The position numbers and the translations under genes are program-made. Source: Inonotus obliquus (Eukaryota; Basidiomycota; Agaricomycetes; Hymenochaetales; Hymenochaetaceae). From it: a DNA stretch of 64,000 bases. The notes beneath the pieces were generated by a model. The model saw only the letters and a program-made list of their open reading frames with translations. It had not been told where the DNA came from and searched no databases. Shown here piece by piece: positions 1-9,745 of the stretch. The stretch covers positions 1,798,001-1,862,000 of the forward strand of contig JAJHTX010000006.1 of NCBI GenBank assembly GCA_032164295.1. The letters are read 5' to 3'. Positions within the stretch are counted from its first letter, which is position 1. Every line of letters begins with the position of its first letter.

Positions 1-204
1 GGCTCCTGGAGTGGTGGTGAACGCTGCTTTACCCATACTGTTCGTGGACTAGTTTCGAGTTCTGCTAGCTGTGAGGAAATATCAACGATGCGATCCAATG
101 GAGGTATCAAACTTCTTCGGAGAGATTTCGCGTACTCTGCATATTGCTATCCTGTACTATCCAAGACTGACCCTTTATGCCTCGTGACATCAACTACTCC
201 CGAA

Positions 205-221
205 TAGGGTTCCGCAGCGTA
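205..221 (+). repeat. Left terminal inverted repeat of the hAT element
   Basis: TAGGGTTCCGCAGCGTA pairs perfectly with 1796-1812. The base before it ends the left target duplication CTCCCGAA (197-204). Confidence 0.93.
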
Positions 222-699
222 GCGTAAAGTACGGAAGTGGGCCGTACGTACACATACGGAACGCTCTGAAATCGTATGAAGGAATAGGACTTACTTTATG
301 GATCTGTACTATGCTAGTAATCCAAATTTAGGCGTAAACAACCGTATACTATATACGGCATACGGTCATGTGATAGGGATTAGCTGCGCGATCAGCTCAG
401 CTGTGTCCATGCCGCAGCTCCTCGTTCTCTTGCCCCCACATGCCTCTGGTCATCCTGATCGCACATTGCAGACCCGGTGTTTGGTAGTAAGGGGTGTTGA
501 TATATGTGGCTGGGAGGTGCGTATTCACATCACACAGTCCACATGAAGTGGATGCTCATAGCATATCGCATTGCAGAACATGAGCCTCAATTTTTTTTAG
601 GTAGATGTATGGTGTTAGTGGAGGTAATTAAGGACATATTGGAATAGGATAGTTCGACACTTCTCTCCACTTGCCGCTCGGTCTTTACCATGAGCAACG

Positions 700-1615
700 A
701 TGGATTTCAACTTGTCTCACGCAAAACGTCTAAACCGTGATGAGGTTGATGAAAGTAACATCATCTCTGAAAAACGGCCTCGTATTCAAGCTTCGTGGAG
801 TCGACCAACCTACTGGTCCTGGACTGAGCAAGATACAAACTTCGAACCGCTTTGAAGCTCTATCTGATGTGGAGGACGACGCTGATTGAGGTCACTCTTT
901 TCAATACGTCGCCATTCTTTATGTGGGCTGCCCGTGAGTCTAACTGACCCTTCTGCTCGCTCTAATTGATACTTATCTTAATAAATAGTCCTGGATCCAC
1001 GTATTTCATATACAGAGCTTCAGGATGATGCGGAAGGAGACGCCGCCTTGCTTCGACTTAATGAGGACTCAAGGTCGTCACTTGAACATCGCTTTGCAGC
1101 TCGGTATCCTTCAAGTACTTCAGCAAAGGACCAGAGCCATCGAAACGTTGTAATCACTAAGGGTGCAAACATGGATCCTGTCCAAAACGATAACGCTCTA
1201 TCCCCGTCCAAGAGCATGGTATTTGCTTTCATGGCAGGTTATGCCAGTGAGGAGGATACCAGTCCATTAGACGAACTCGTCACTTACTTCAGTATGAAAC
1301 GCGAAAAGTCTTGGGATGTTGGAGAACCAATTCCATGGTGGTCCGCACGCCGTGATCAGTTTACTCACTTGTCAAAGTTTGCGTGTGCGATCCATGCCAT
1401 TCCAGGTGAGTCGAAAACTTTCTTCTTGACATAATGACATGTAGAATATGTAATTGATGATCTTTGCAGGCTCCTCAGTCGCCGTCGAACGTGTATTCTC
1501 AGGAGGCAGAGATACTATTGCACTCCGTGGTGCCCGTCTGGGGTCAGAGACCATCACAACCCTTATGCTGGTGAAGCAATGGCTACGTTCGAAAGACAGA
1601 TCACACACTTCTTAA
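700..1615 (+). pseudogene. hAT transposase remnant (C-terminal dimerisation region)
   Basis: The readable part runs from about 1048 to 1406, is interrupted by an intron at about 1407-1470 (gtgagt..ttgcag), and ends with TAA at 1613-1615. It carries the hallmark of the hAT C-terminal dimerisation domain: a DELVTYF stretch, then a WW-containing segment (IPWWSARRDQF), then SSVAVERVFSGG, and a final LRGARLGSETITTLMLVKQWL-like helix. A short leader ORF starts at ATG 700 and stops at about 857. The zinc-finger and catalytic (DDE) regions of a full transposase are absent, so an internal deletion is likely and the product is not expected to transpose. Confidence 0.8.
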
Positions 1616-1795
1616 GGTATCTCTCTTATTTCTTGTTATTATATTGTGTACTTCCTTCTTGGTATCGTATATACGGCGTATTGCCGTATACTCCCGTTGC
1701 GTTTCCGTAGCTCACCCCAAAATGAAAAATACGGAGCGTAAAGCACGGATCGTAACACGTACTGTGTCTTATCTTTACGCGCGTACCTGTATACG

Positions 1796-1812
1796 TACGC
1801 TGCGGAACCCTA
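1796..1812 (-). repeat. Right terminal inverted repeat of the hAT element
   Basis: Exact reverse complement of the left end. It is followed at once by the second copy of the 8-bp target duplication (1813-1820). Confidence 0.93.
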
Positions 1813-2110
1813 CTCCCGAAGAGAACATACCGGTTCCTCTAGTGTCCCTCATCGTCTCTCCATTTCGACGGAGCATTTGCATGTTCATCTTCTGAACTGG
1901 ATGCACCTTGAGGTCTGTCTCCCAGCTGTCCGGGGCGTCATAAACGAGGTAGTGCATACGGCCATTTGCACTGAATGCAATATTCCAATCGCAACCAAGA
2001 TCACGAATCCCAGTGCGCCGCAATTATTCATCACATCCGTCTTGCACAGCTCTCGATCGATGCAAGCTCTAGGCGCGCACTCCATTGTTCAGGGACGGTT
2101 ATCAAGATAG

Positions 2111-2431
2111 TCATGGGATGTAGGTCATTCTAGCTTAGGTGAGTCCTATCATTAGCTCGCAATCAGTTTTGCAACTTCAGTACCATCTCTTAGTACAAAT
2201 TTTGTCATTCAAATCACATTTTTTCTCTTGTAGCACACGTAACATATTTTGCACGCCGTGACTTTTGCAAACTAGCAAACACAAAGCTGCAAACATGCAT
2301 ATCGAATTTCGCGAATAAAGCACACCACTGACATTCACAATTGTCATTTTGCAATTTTGCAAGTAGCTATCACCAACCCACTTCGCGTATAAGGGCCAAG
2401 GCCAAACAGCGGCAGTACTTGACAAAGAAAA
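2111..2431. other. Intergenic, upstream of the protease ORF, with repeated TTTTGCA
   Basis: No gene is seen. The heptamer TTTTGCA occurs five times (around 2166, 2249, 2262, 2345 and 2353) within about 200 bp just upstream of the protease ORF. It might be a regulatory cluster or AT-rich sequence drift. Confidence 0.4.
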
Positions 2432-3886
2432 ATGTCCTTGACGACTTCCAGACATGGGACCCAGCGTAGGACTGACAATTTACCAAGTCGTGGAAAGACG
2501 CCAAGGACTAATACTCAGAGAAGTCACCGACAACCGACAACCCGGGCGCCACATATTTCCAAGAGGCAAGGACGACCCGATAGGAGAAAATCCGCGACCC
2601 GGAGGACTCGGGAGTCGCGCCAGCACAAGCCTCGTGGAAGTAAAGAAAACACCGGGCTATCGACCGCAAACCAGTCGAGGTCGGAGCATAAGGGGTCACA
2701 AACACTACCTCCAGTCAAAATCAGAATCCGGACTCGGAACATTTATAAACACCAAATGGAAACATGCCTACAAGCCGATGAAGAGTTACTTTCTAAATCA
2801 TCTGACTTGAGCGGAATGGAGAAACCCAAGTCAGGCTTGGTTGCAAGCTTCATGATGGGACAAGGCACACAGGAAGAGCAACCAGATCAGGAAGAAGAGC
2901 AAACACAACAAGACAGAGCCAATCTTTACACACATAAGAACAGGAGTTATATTAGCTTCGGTCTGCCATTGGTTGATGTGAGCATTGGCGGGTCTGACTA
3001 TATCAGCCTAATGCTGGACACGGGCGCGCCGGGTGTATGGGTGTTGAAAAAGGTATATGAGGACCATCTTGCCGGAGCAGAACAGATCAAAGTAATGGAC
3101 GACAGGGTCTTTCACATAAAGTATGTTAGCAATTCAATGCCTATTGAAGGTGACATGGGTGAAGCTGACATCGGATTCCGCGAAACACCCAAGACGTTCA
3201 AATATCCAGTTGCAATAGTTGATGAAAGCGAAATCCTGGGGAAGTTCCCCTCTCGTGCAGGACTCAATGGAATTTTTGGTATCAAGTCTAAGTATCAGTC
3301 GAGAAGGGGACTTGTTCACAGGTACAAAAGTGGACAAAAGTACATTGGAGAAAAATCCTCTGAACCTCTACCTGCTGTTACGGAGCGCATGAAAGAAGCC
3401 AAAATGATCTCTGCCTGTATTTATGGTATACTTACCAGTCTTCCAGGCAAAGGAGAAGAAGAATCAGATTGGAAGCACGGGCAAATACTCATTGGTGCAC
3501 CTGATCCGGCAATATATGGCGGAGATGAGGGAAGAGTGAAATGGATACCAATGACAAAAATTGGCGAAACCGCAAGATTCCACGGAGTAGATATGTCGCT
3601 CAACTGCAGCTTGAAGGGAAAGCTACTGATGTCAATCGAGTCTGGATACATCGACACTGGCGCACCTCGCGTTTACTTCCCAAAAAGTGTGGTGGATTTG
3701 TACGACGAAGCAATCCGGGGCAATCGAGTGCGTAGAGTTCTTTGGTACACTGGCGAGGGTGTCTGTTATATCAGGAGACGCCATTATCGAAGGTTGAGGG
3801 ACATCGAGTTTAATTTCGTCGATAAAAATGGAGAACCACAAGTTTTCAGGTTCAAGCGACAAGCGCAAGTTTTGCCGCCTCGATGA
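2432..3886 (+). CDS. Pepsin-type (A1) aspartic protease-like protein, no signal peptide
   Basis: A single-exon ORF of 484 residues. The C-terminal 330 residues follow the pepsin fold: first catalytic motif LMLDTGAPGVWVL (about residues 191-203), a flap-like HIKYVSNS that keeps the flap tyrosine, a GIFGI segment where pepsins have GILGL, an ILIGAPDPAIYGG strand pair (pepsins: LMLGGTDP.YY), and the second catalytic motif YIDTGAPRVYFP (about 407-418). Both catalytic loops read DTGA, whereas most pepsins have DTGS/DTGT. The first 150 residues are Arg/Lys-rich then Glu/Gln-rich and look disordered; there is no signal peptide, unlike secreted fungal pepsins. The end is short compared with family members, so either a 3' exon is missed or the protein is truncated. 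An internal ATG in frame (MEKPKSG, about residue 127) is another possible start. The substrate is unknown. Confidence 0.72.
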   Translation: MSLTTSRHGTQRRTDNLPSRGKTPRTNTQRSHRQPTTRAPHISKRQGRPDRRKSATRRTRESRQHKPRGSKENTGLSTANQSRSEHKGSQTLPPVKIRIRTRNIYKHQMETCLQADEELLSKSSDLSGMEKPKSGLVASFMMGQGTQEEQPDQEEEQTQQDRANLYTHKNRSYISFGLPLVDVSIGGSDYISLMLDTGAPGVWVLKKVYEDHLAGAEQIKVMDDRVFHIKYVSNSMPIEGDMGEADIGFRETPKTFKYPVAIVDESEILGKFPSRAGLNGIFGIKSKYQSRRGLVHRYKSGQKYIGEKSSEPLPAVTERMKEAKMISACIYGILTSLPGKGEEESDWKHGQILIGAPDPAIYGGDEGRVKWIPMTKIGETARFHGVDMSLNCSLKGKLLMSIESGYIDTGAPRVYFPKSVVDLYDEAIRGNRVRRVLWYTGEGVCYIRRRHYRRLRDIEFNFVDKNGEPQVFRFKRQAQVLPPR

Positions 3887-4866
3887 AAAGACTTCCGATT
3901 TCTCACATTAGTATTCCATCTCCTCGAGTCACGAGAGGGACACTTCATATTAGGGTTGCCCTGGAGTGAGTTCGCGTAAAATTGTAACATTTCCACAGGT
4001 AGCACTCACATTTGTATAGTCGATAGGTATTACATCATAATCGATGAAGAAAAGGACATGGTCGGAATAGCAGAGACTGAGCATACACATCACAAGTGGA
4101 AGTACTTGCCAGAGCCACAGAAAAGTTTGCACAATATTATATCAAGTATCATTCGCTTATAAGCCGATTACGGAGGCTTTTAAACGGCGTACTGATTACA
4201 ATCAGCCATGTAATCAATCTCATGCAAATTTTTGTGATGCTTACCAGAGCTGGACTTGAAGTGATCGTTATGCAGACAATAGTGCTAGTTGCTAGAATAG
4301 CATGCTTTGCTTGACTGTATACATAGAATATTTATGTGCTTGCTTGATTCTAGCATCTGCCTTTGGAGCCGTGGGTCGCATTGATGAAGTAAGAACGGAA
4401 CAACTTGTGGTATGCAATTCAACTTGCTGGCCTGGGGGGTAGACGCACTAGTGCTTGATGAGACTGACGAACAACTTCACACCCGCTGTCAGGTTCGGTT
4501 ATTGCCGTCGAGCTTTTTTTTCTTTCCTCCTCTACTTTATTGCACTCTGGTGAGCATTCCAGGGGCTGACGTTCGAAACAATTGCTACATAGCATCAAAT
4601 GGAAAGCAGACAGTCTTGCTTACTGTGGGACAGAATGCGAATAACTAAAGTTGAACGCGAATTCTGCTGTCCCGGAAATTGGCTCAAAGCAAGAAATCAG
4701 AATTTTTGAGGATGATGAAGAACTTCTACGAAACCAGCTACTAATCATGCAAAACAAATGAAAATAAAATGTCCAATGTCTTTTGGGGGCACCCTGACTC
4801 TACAAGCAAAATACAGTACCATTTGTTCAATCGGAACATCTGATCCGCTAAACACACCACAGAACT
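3887..4866. other. Intergenic, no gene recognised
   Basis: About 980 bp between two convergent genes. Only short ORFs with no recognisable domain are present. A missed 3' exon of the protease could lie in the first part, but no compelling splice pair with conserved sequence was found. Confidence 0.4.
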
Positions 4867-5785
4867 TTAGCCTTGACATACCTCAGAGTAAGCTGGGAGT
4901 TCAGTATGATTGCCATCACTGACTTCACTCGGCGCGAGGGTCGCTAAATTCGAATTTATAGCCACCGACTGTCGGACCTGCTGCTGACGGCGAAGTATGT
5001 GTGCCATACGTTCACGCATGTTGTCCATCTCCTGCATTATTGAAGACACCTGTTCGGCCGATAAGCCCGGATCCGTTAACTCTCCGTCAGAGGATGTCAA
5101 CGTGGCTCCTGTACGTGTCTCGACTATTGGCTCCTGGAGTGGTGTTGAACGCTGCTTTACCCGAACTGTTCGCAGACCGGTTTCGGCTTCTGCTTGCTGA
5201 TGAAAAGGATCAGTGATGCGTCAAGGGATCAAACTCCTTTGGAGGGAGTCCACGTACTCTACCGCTACTTGCAATATTGCTATCAAAGCTTGATCCTTCA
5301 CGCCTCGCGACATCAACTACACCTGAAGGGAGCATGCCCGCTTCTCTAGTGTCCCTCAATGTCTCTCCATTCGACGGAGCATTTACACGTTCACCATCTG
5401 AATCACCATCTTGAGGGGTTTCTCTTTGCTGTCTGGGGCGTCGTAAATGGGACAGTGCGCATGGCCATTTTCGTCGAATGCAACAGATTCCAATCGCAAA
5501 CAAGATCACGAAACCCAGTGTGCCAACAGTGGCACCGACAATGGCGGCAGTTCTTATCTTTGATCCAGAAGATATGGGAGTTACCACTGGGGCCGGTACC
5601 ACTGACGGTTCAACGTCAAGGTTACTTGAGTAACTCGAAGCATAGTGCACGCTAGTAGTACCGGGAAGGCTCGCAATAGGTGGAGTCGTAGTAGGTGGAG
5701 TCGTAGTAGGTAGTTCGGTCGTGGTAGTCGTGTCAGATGTTTCGATGGTCGTAAGTGCAATATTGGGCAGAACTGTTTCAATCAT
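4867..5785 (-). CDS. Mucin-like single-pass membrane protein with cytoplasmic coiled coil
   Basis: Exon 1 (5785-5258) encodes a Thr/Pro-rich ectodomain (TTTTTELPTTTPPTTTPP), a TM helix (AAIVGATVGTLGFVILFAIGI) and a basic juxtamembrane segment. A 61-nt intron (5257-5197, gtacgt..atcag with branch site CTGAT) keeps the frame into exon 2, which holds a short coiled coil (IMQEMDNMRERMAHILRRQQ) and ends in LPAYSEV before TAA at 4867-4869. The likely topology is extracellular N-terminus and cytoplasmic C-terminus. No signal peptide is visible at the first ATG, so an upstream exon is probably missing from this model. A decayed copy lies at 1-2.1 kb. This architecture is common among uncharacterised Agaricomycete membrane proteins; the function is unknown. 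Confidence 0.68.
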
Positions 5786-6931
5786 GACATCTTTAGTGAG
5801 CTCTTTCTACGGCGCTGGGGGTACGCGATGCGAATATATCGACATACTCGTAAGCTGCCGCGGAATGATGACTGGTGGTGTTTGGGTAGCATGCAACAGC
5901 AAGCTAGTGCGTTCTAATGAGGGATAGTTAGAGTGAGTTGCGAAATATTGGATACAGTGCGAGGCAATGAAGAATGGCACCTGTCCTTATCTGGAACAAC
6001 TTCAGCATTTTAATGATGCGAGTCCCTAGACTTATGATATCGTAGGTGACGTTACTTCCCTCTGTCAGTGGTGCCCTTATATGAATACCGATACCTCTTC
6101 TCATAGCTCTAGGTGGTCGCAACAGAAAAATCTGACAATATCAAAACGTGATGATCATCGGGCAATACCTAAAAAAAAGTGCTGTTCTGATTCGAGAACG
6201 TGATTGTTCTAGACATCGTGTCCGATAATTGAAATCGTCTAGCTGTTGTTCTGGTCCCCACTGCTTCACATTCTAGAGGGACCAGAATGCGTTGCTGAGC
6301 TCGAACCAGTCCCGCTTCAGAGGACGATGTACCTCAGGATACTGTCACGGGAATGATACATCAGCAGTTCACGTACTTGAAAAGCAAGAACAGATTTCAA
6401 GGAAACAAGGATGATGACGCATCAAGATGTGTCGAGCAGACAAGCGATCTGCGTTCCATTCGCGATTGGTCTCTGGGCTTCTGTTTATCACTTAAGATTG
6501 TATACCTACCAACCGAGTCTAGATACCTATCAGTCAGTTCAACTCGATCCAATTGAAACTTGACACAGCTAGTTAGAATCTCACATACTAGTTGTTTCCA
6601 TAGTAGGGTTACCTATTCGACCCCACTTTGTAACAAGCCGATAACGAGGAGCCTTCCTGAGTCTTGGGATCAGGCCAGGCATCTAGTATGCAGCATCCTG
6701 GCTGGCAGTTATTGGTTACATAAGGGAGGTGAGATATCCGGCTATGGCGAGAGGCCGAGTTGCCGAAAACTGCACGCTAAGTCCGCATCGGTTCAAAATC
6801 CTCGGTGTCTCCACTCCTCTCATTCTATCTCATCCACTCTCGGGCGTCCGCAGACAGTGAAAGCGAGGAAAGAAATAGTATAAGAGGACAGTTGCGCGGT
6901 ATTTTCTAACTTCAACGCCTGGATTGAGAAG
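5786..6931. other. Intergenic, no gene recognised
   Basis: About 1.15 kb between divergent genes. It probably holds the PEX5 promoter and the unseen 5' part of the membrane protein gene. ORFs here lack domains and convincing splice structure. Confidence 0.45.
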
Positions 6932-9603
6932 ATGGCTCTCCCTATGCTCGTGAATACTGTTGACTGTGGACCAGTTAACCCCTTGCAAGGTCTTGCGAAG
7001 AGGTTTGACCAGGATAGAGGCATTCAGCAGGTATTTAAATTGTACGTCTCGATAAAAGGGTGACCGATTGTTCCGTTATTTGATCATCTAGGACCGGTTT
7101 GTGGCGGGACATGCAGGACCTTCCCGAGAGGTGCGGACTCGTGACACTGAGACTTTCTGCATTCTCATTGACCGTGCATATTCACAGATATTCCGCACAA
7201 CTCAGAATGTCAATCCTGTACTTGAGCAAGAGGCTGCTCGATTTTTCTCTGGAGAAGGACCACAGAGAGGACTAGTTTCTCCAGTTTTTACCCCTACTAC
7301 CTTCGATGTGTCTCTGTTGCAGAAGTCACTTCCAGTGGTCCATTCGCAGACAATTCATGGCTCTTCGACACCTATTCAGCAGGCAGGGAGGGAGCCACAG
7401 CAAGCGAAACGGCCCGCCTGGGCTGCCGACTTTTTATTGCAGACGCAAACGCGGGGTTCGGACATTGTCACTAGTGGAAAATCGACTCCTAAATCACACA
7501 TTGAAGTAGCGAATAGACAGGTGATGACAAGTCTTGGTCCGACGAGTATGCTTGCATTACTTTTCCACTATTTTCCACCTGGACTCACACTCGATGTTGC
7601 AGATCTCGGTATGCATTGGACACCCCAAATCAACATGATGTCGCGTCCTCAATTTTCACCTGAGGCCCTAACTACATCCCAGCTCAATGCAAATGCATCG
7701 GCTGCTCGGCTGGAAGAACAATTCCAGTATCTCGAAAAAGCTTCTCGGTTGTTGGATGTTTCTTCGCGAGAGCATAATGTGGCCCACATTGAACAACAGG
7801 ATCAAGATCTCGCCCAGGCGAACAAGGAAGCAGACGAATTGGCACGCACAGCGGCTTTGCTCATAGAAACTGTCAAGGACGAGCAAAACCCAAAGTTCAA
7901 GAACTCTCAGTTTATGCGGCTCATGCGCGCGATACGTGACGGCGAAGTCGTCGTGGACGGGAACGACATGGTAGAAAGGGGCGCGTCAACGAGTGACACT
8001 ATCACAGATGTTAAGGGAAAGGGGAAAGAGAGAGCCACAGGTAAGCAGTCATTCTTACTTTTGATTTTATTGGTCTGATTCTATTTCTGTGGAATCGAAA
8101 ACAGATTCCATTATAGACCCAAGCACTTCCATGCAACGCAGTATTGCCACCGCTTTCGCGCAAGGCTCGTCTCGAGCTCAGGATAACGTACTTTCAGAAC
8201 TGCGAGAGGAGGATCCAAACGAGGCTTATTTCCGACAGGACAACGAGGACTATATCAATCACTGGAACCGCGTTTCCTCGCACCCTATCTCTGCTCAGCA
8301 AGCTGCTCCAGAACAGTCTTTTGGGCCTCAGAACGAATGGGGAGCCCTTCAGGATAGCTGGGACTCTTTCGAGGCAACGACGTGGGGCGTGAAACCGGTT
8401 TCTCACTACCAATTCCAGCCTCATAATCCTTATCTCAATGGAGAGTTTAATCAGCAGACCAGGCAACATGCATTGCATTCTCAGCGCTCCCTGTATGAGG
8501 TTCGTTTTTGTGTTTCTTGATTTCTCAGTATTTTTGACGAAAGGGTATGCTGTACAGAGCGTTTTAGAGTTAGAAGCACAGGTCCAACGCGATCCAATAA
8601 ATGCACGAGCCTGGTACGACCTCGGAGTGAAGCAACAGGAAAATGAACGCGAATCAAAGGCAATCGCCGCTCTCAACCGTGCTCTAGAGCTCGATCGAAG
8701 TCACCTCCCTTCATGGCTCGCTTTAGCCATCTCCTATACAAATGAAGGTGATAGATCCGCGGCAGATGACGCAATCCTACACTGGGTTCGCGGGAATCAG
8801 CAATACGAAGGCGTCGTAACAGAATATTTCCAACGCGTTGAACGTTTGAATGGTGGGACGCTTGATAGTCTGAGCCAAGCGCGTAGACACGATGAGCTTA
8901 TTCATTGCTTGATGGCGATGGCGAGAGCTGGGAACGAGAGAGGTGAAGTTGATGCAGACGTTCAGATTGCTCTCGCGGTACTTCTGAATACAAGCGAGGA
9001 TTATTTGAAAGCACAGGATTGTTTCAAGGCTGCTTTGTCTGTTCGACCGGATGTAAGTTTTTCTGACGTCACTTATCACCGAATACAAGCTAACTTTCGT
9101 CATTCCAATAGGATTGGCAGCTCTATAACCGCGTGGGAGCAACACTCGCCAATAGTGGTCTCTCCGAGGAGGCTTTCCACTATTATTACCGCGCTCTCGA
9201 ACTGAATCCCGCGTACATCCGTGCTCGTTTCAACCTCGGAATATCATGCATGAACATGAGGGTTCGTCGTATTACAATATCTATCCTAGCCACAGGTTCT
9301 GATCTCATACCTTTTTTTCTTTTATTCTCGGTACATTAGAGATACGATGAAGCCGCTCAATACGTCCTTGATGCGCTCATCATGCAGGACAGCGATGGTT
9401 CTGTCCATGCACAGGATGACAAACGTGGAATTACTTCATCTACCCTATGGGATAGCCTGAGAACTTCTTGTGTACATCTCCAGCGCCTTGACTTGGCGGA
9501 ACTCTGCGATCGGAGGGACCTCGAGAGTTGGTTGATTTTTTTCTCCCGGTATATGACTTACTGACGAACTTCTGCAGGCTTTCGTCGTCAATTTCACGTT
9601 TGA
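6932..9603 (+). CDS. PEX5: Peroxisomal targeting signal 1 receptor PEX5
   Basis: Cycling receptor that binds C-terminal SKL-type signals in the cytosol and carries cargo into the peroxisome. Eight exons are modelled: 6932-7030, 7092-7130, 7188-8040, 8105-8499, 8558-9052, 9112-9261, 9340-9526, 9578-9603; their sum is exactly 748 codons (747 aa). The N-terminus has the conserved cysteine block [15 protein letters not shown], the Cys used for ubiquitin-dependent recycling. A WxxxF motif (WAADF, about residue 124) and the DSWDSFEA segment (about 415) bind PEX13/PEX14 in relatives. TPR repeats fill residues about 465-735, including [12 protein letters not shown] and [16 protein letters not shown]. 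The last tiny exon replaces a read-through tail with DLESFRRQFHV, matching the family end. The in-frame 57-nt intron at 7131-7187 is inferred from the SREIFRT junction. Confidence 0.95.
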
Positions 9604-9745
9604 GTGCGGTCCGTAGACATTGAGCGTTTTCCTCCTCACCTTGCTAGTTGCCGATGTATTCGCATACTGTATCTGAGATTGTACCCAGTGTTTTGCAGCA
9701 TTTGAAAAGAATGTGAATCTGGACATTAATATCGCGGCACGGAAA

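Larger units (their letters stand above)
205..1812 (+). mobile_element. hAT-superfamily DNA transposon, internally decayed
   Basis: The element is 1608 bp. It has perfect 17-bp terminal inverted repeats (TAGGGTTCCGCAGCGTA at 205-221, its reverse complement at 1796-1812) and is flanked by the 8-bp direct repeat CTCCCGAA (197-204 and 1813-1820), the target-site length of hAT elements. Both subterminal regions are rich in TACGG/CCGTA motifs, expected as transposase binding sites. Only the C-terminal dimerisation part of a hAT transposase is left inside, so it is probably non-autonomous. It sits inside a decayed membrane protein gene. Confidence 0.93.
1..2100 (-). pseudogene. Broken paralogue of the single-pass membrane protein gene at 4867-5785
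   Basis: Bases 1-204 and 1813 to about 2080 resemble, in order and on the same strand, bases about 5130-5560 of the membrane protein gene further right. The left part matches the cytoplasmic tail and the right part matches the TM segment and the juxtamembrane basic region; a hydrophobic stretch reading LGFVILVAIGI is still visible on the minus strand. The copy is cut by a hAT element at 205-1812, and stops and frameshifts remain even after the element is ignored. It was therefore decaying before or after the insertion and is probably not expressed as a full protein. The left edge runs off the window, so its C-terminal end is not seen. Confidence 0.75.

Noticed and set aside
2432..3886. Protease ORF considered as a retroelement protease because of DTGA
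   Set aside because: It has two catalytic lobes in one chain and pepsin-like spacing; no reverse transcriptase, integrase or LTR is near.
6735..6835. tRNA-like stretch with GGTTCAAAATCC resembling a T-arm and GGCCGAG resembling an A box
   Set aside because: The T-loop is one base too long, the A box does not fit, and no acceptor stem or anticodon arm could be drawn.
7521..7602. Possible extra intron in PEX5 exon 3 (gtgatg..ttgcag)
   Set aside because: Removing 82 nt breaks the frame, whereas the eight-exon model is in frame to the conserved end.
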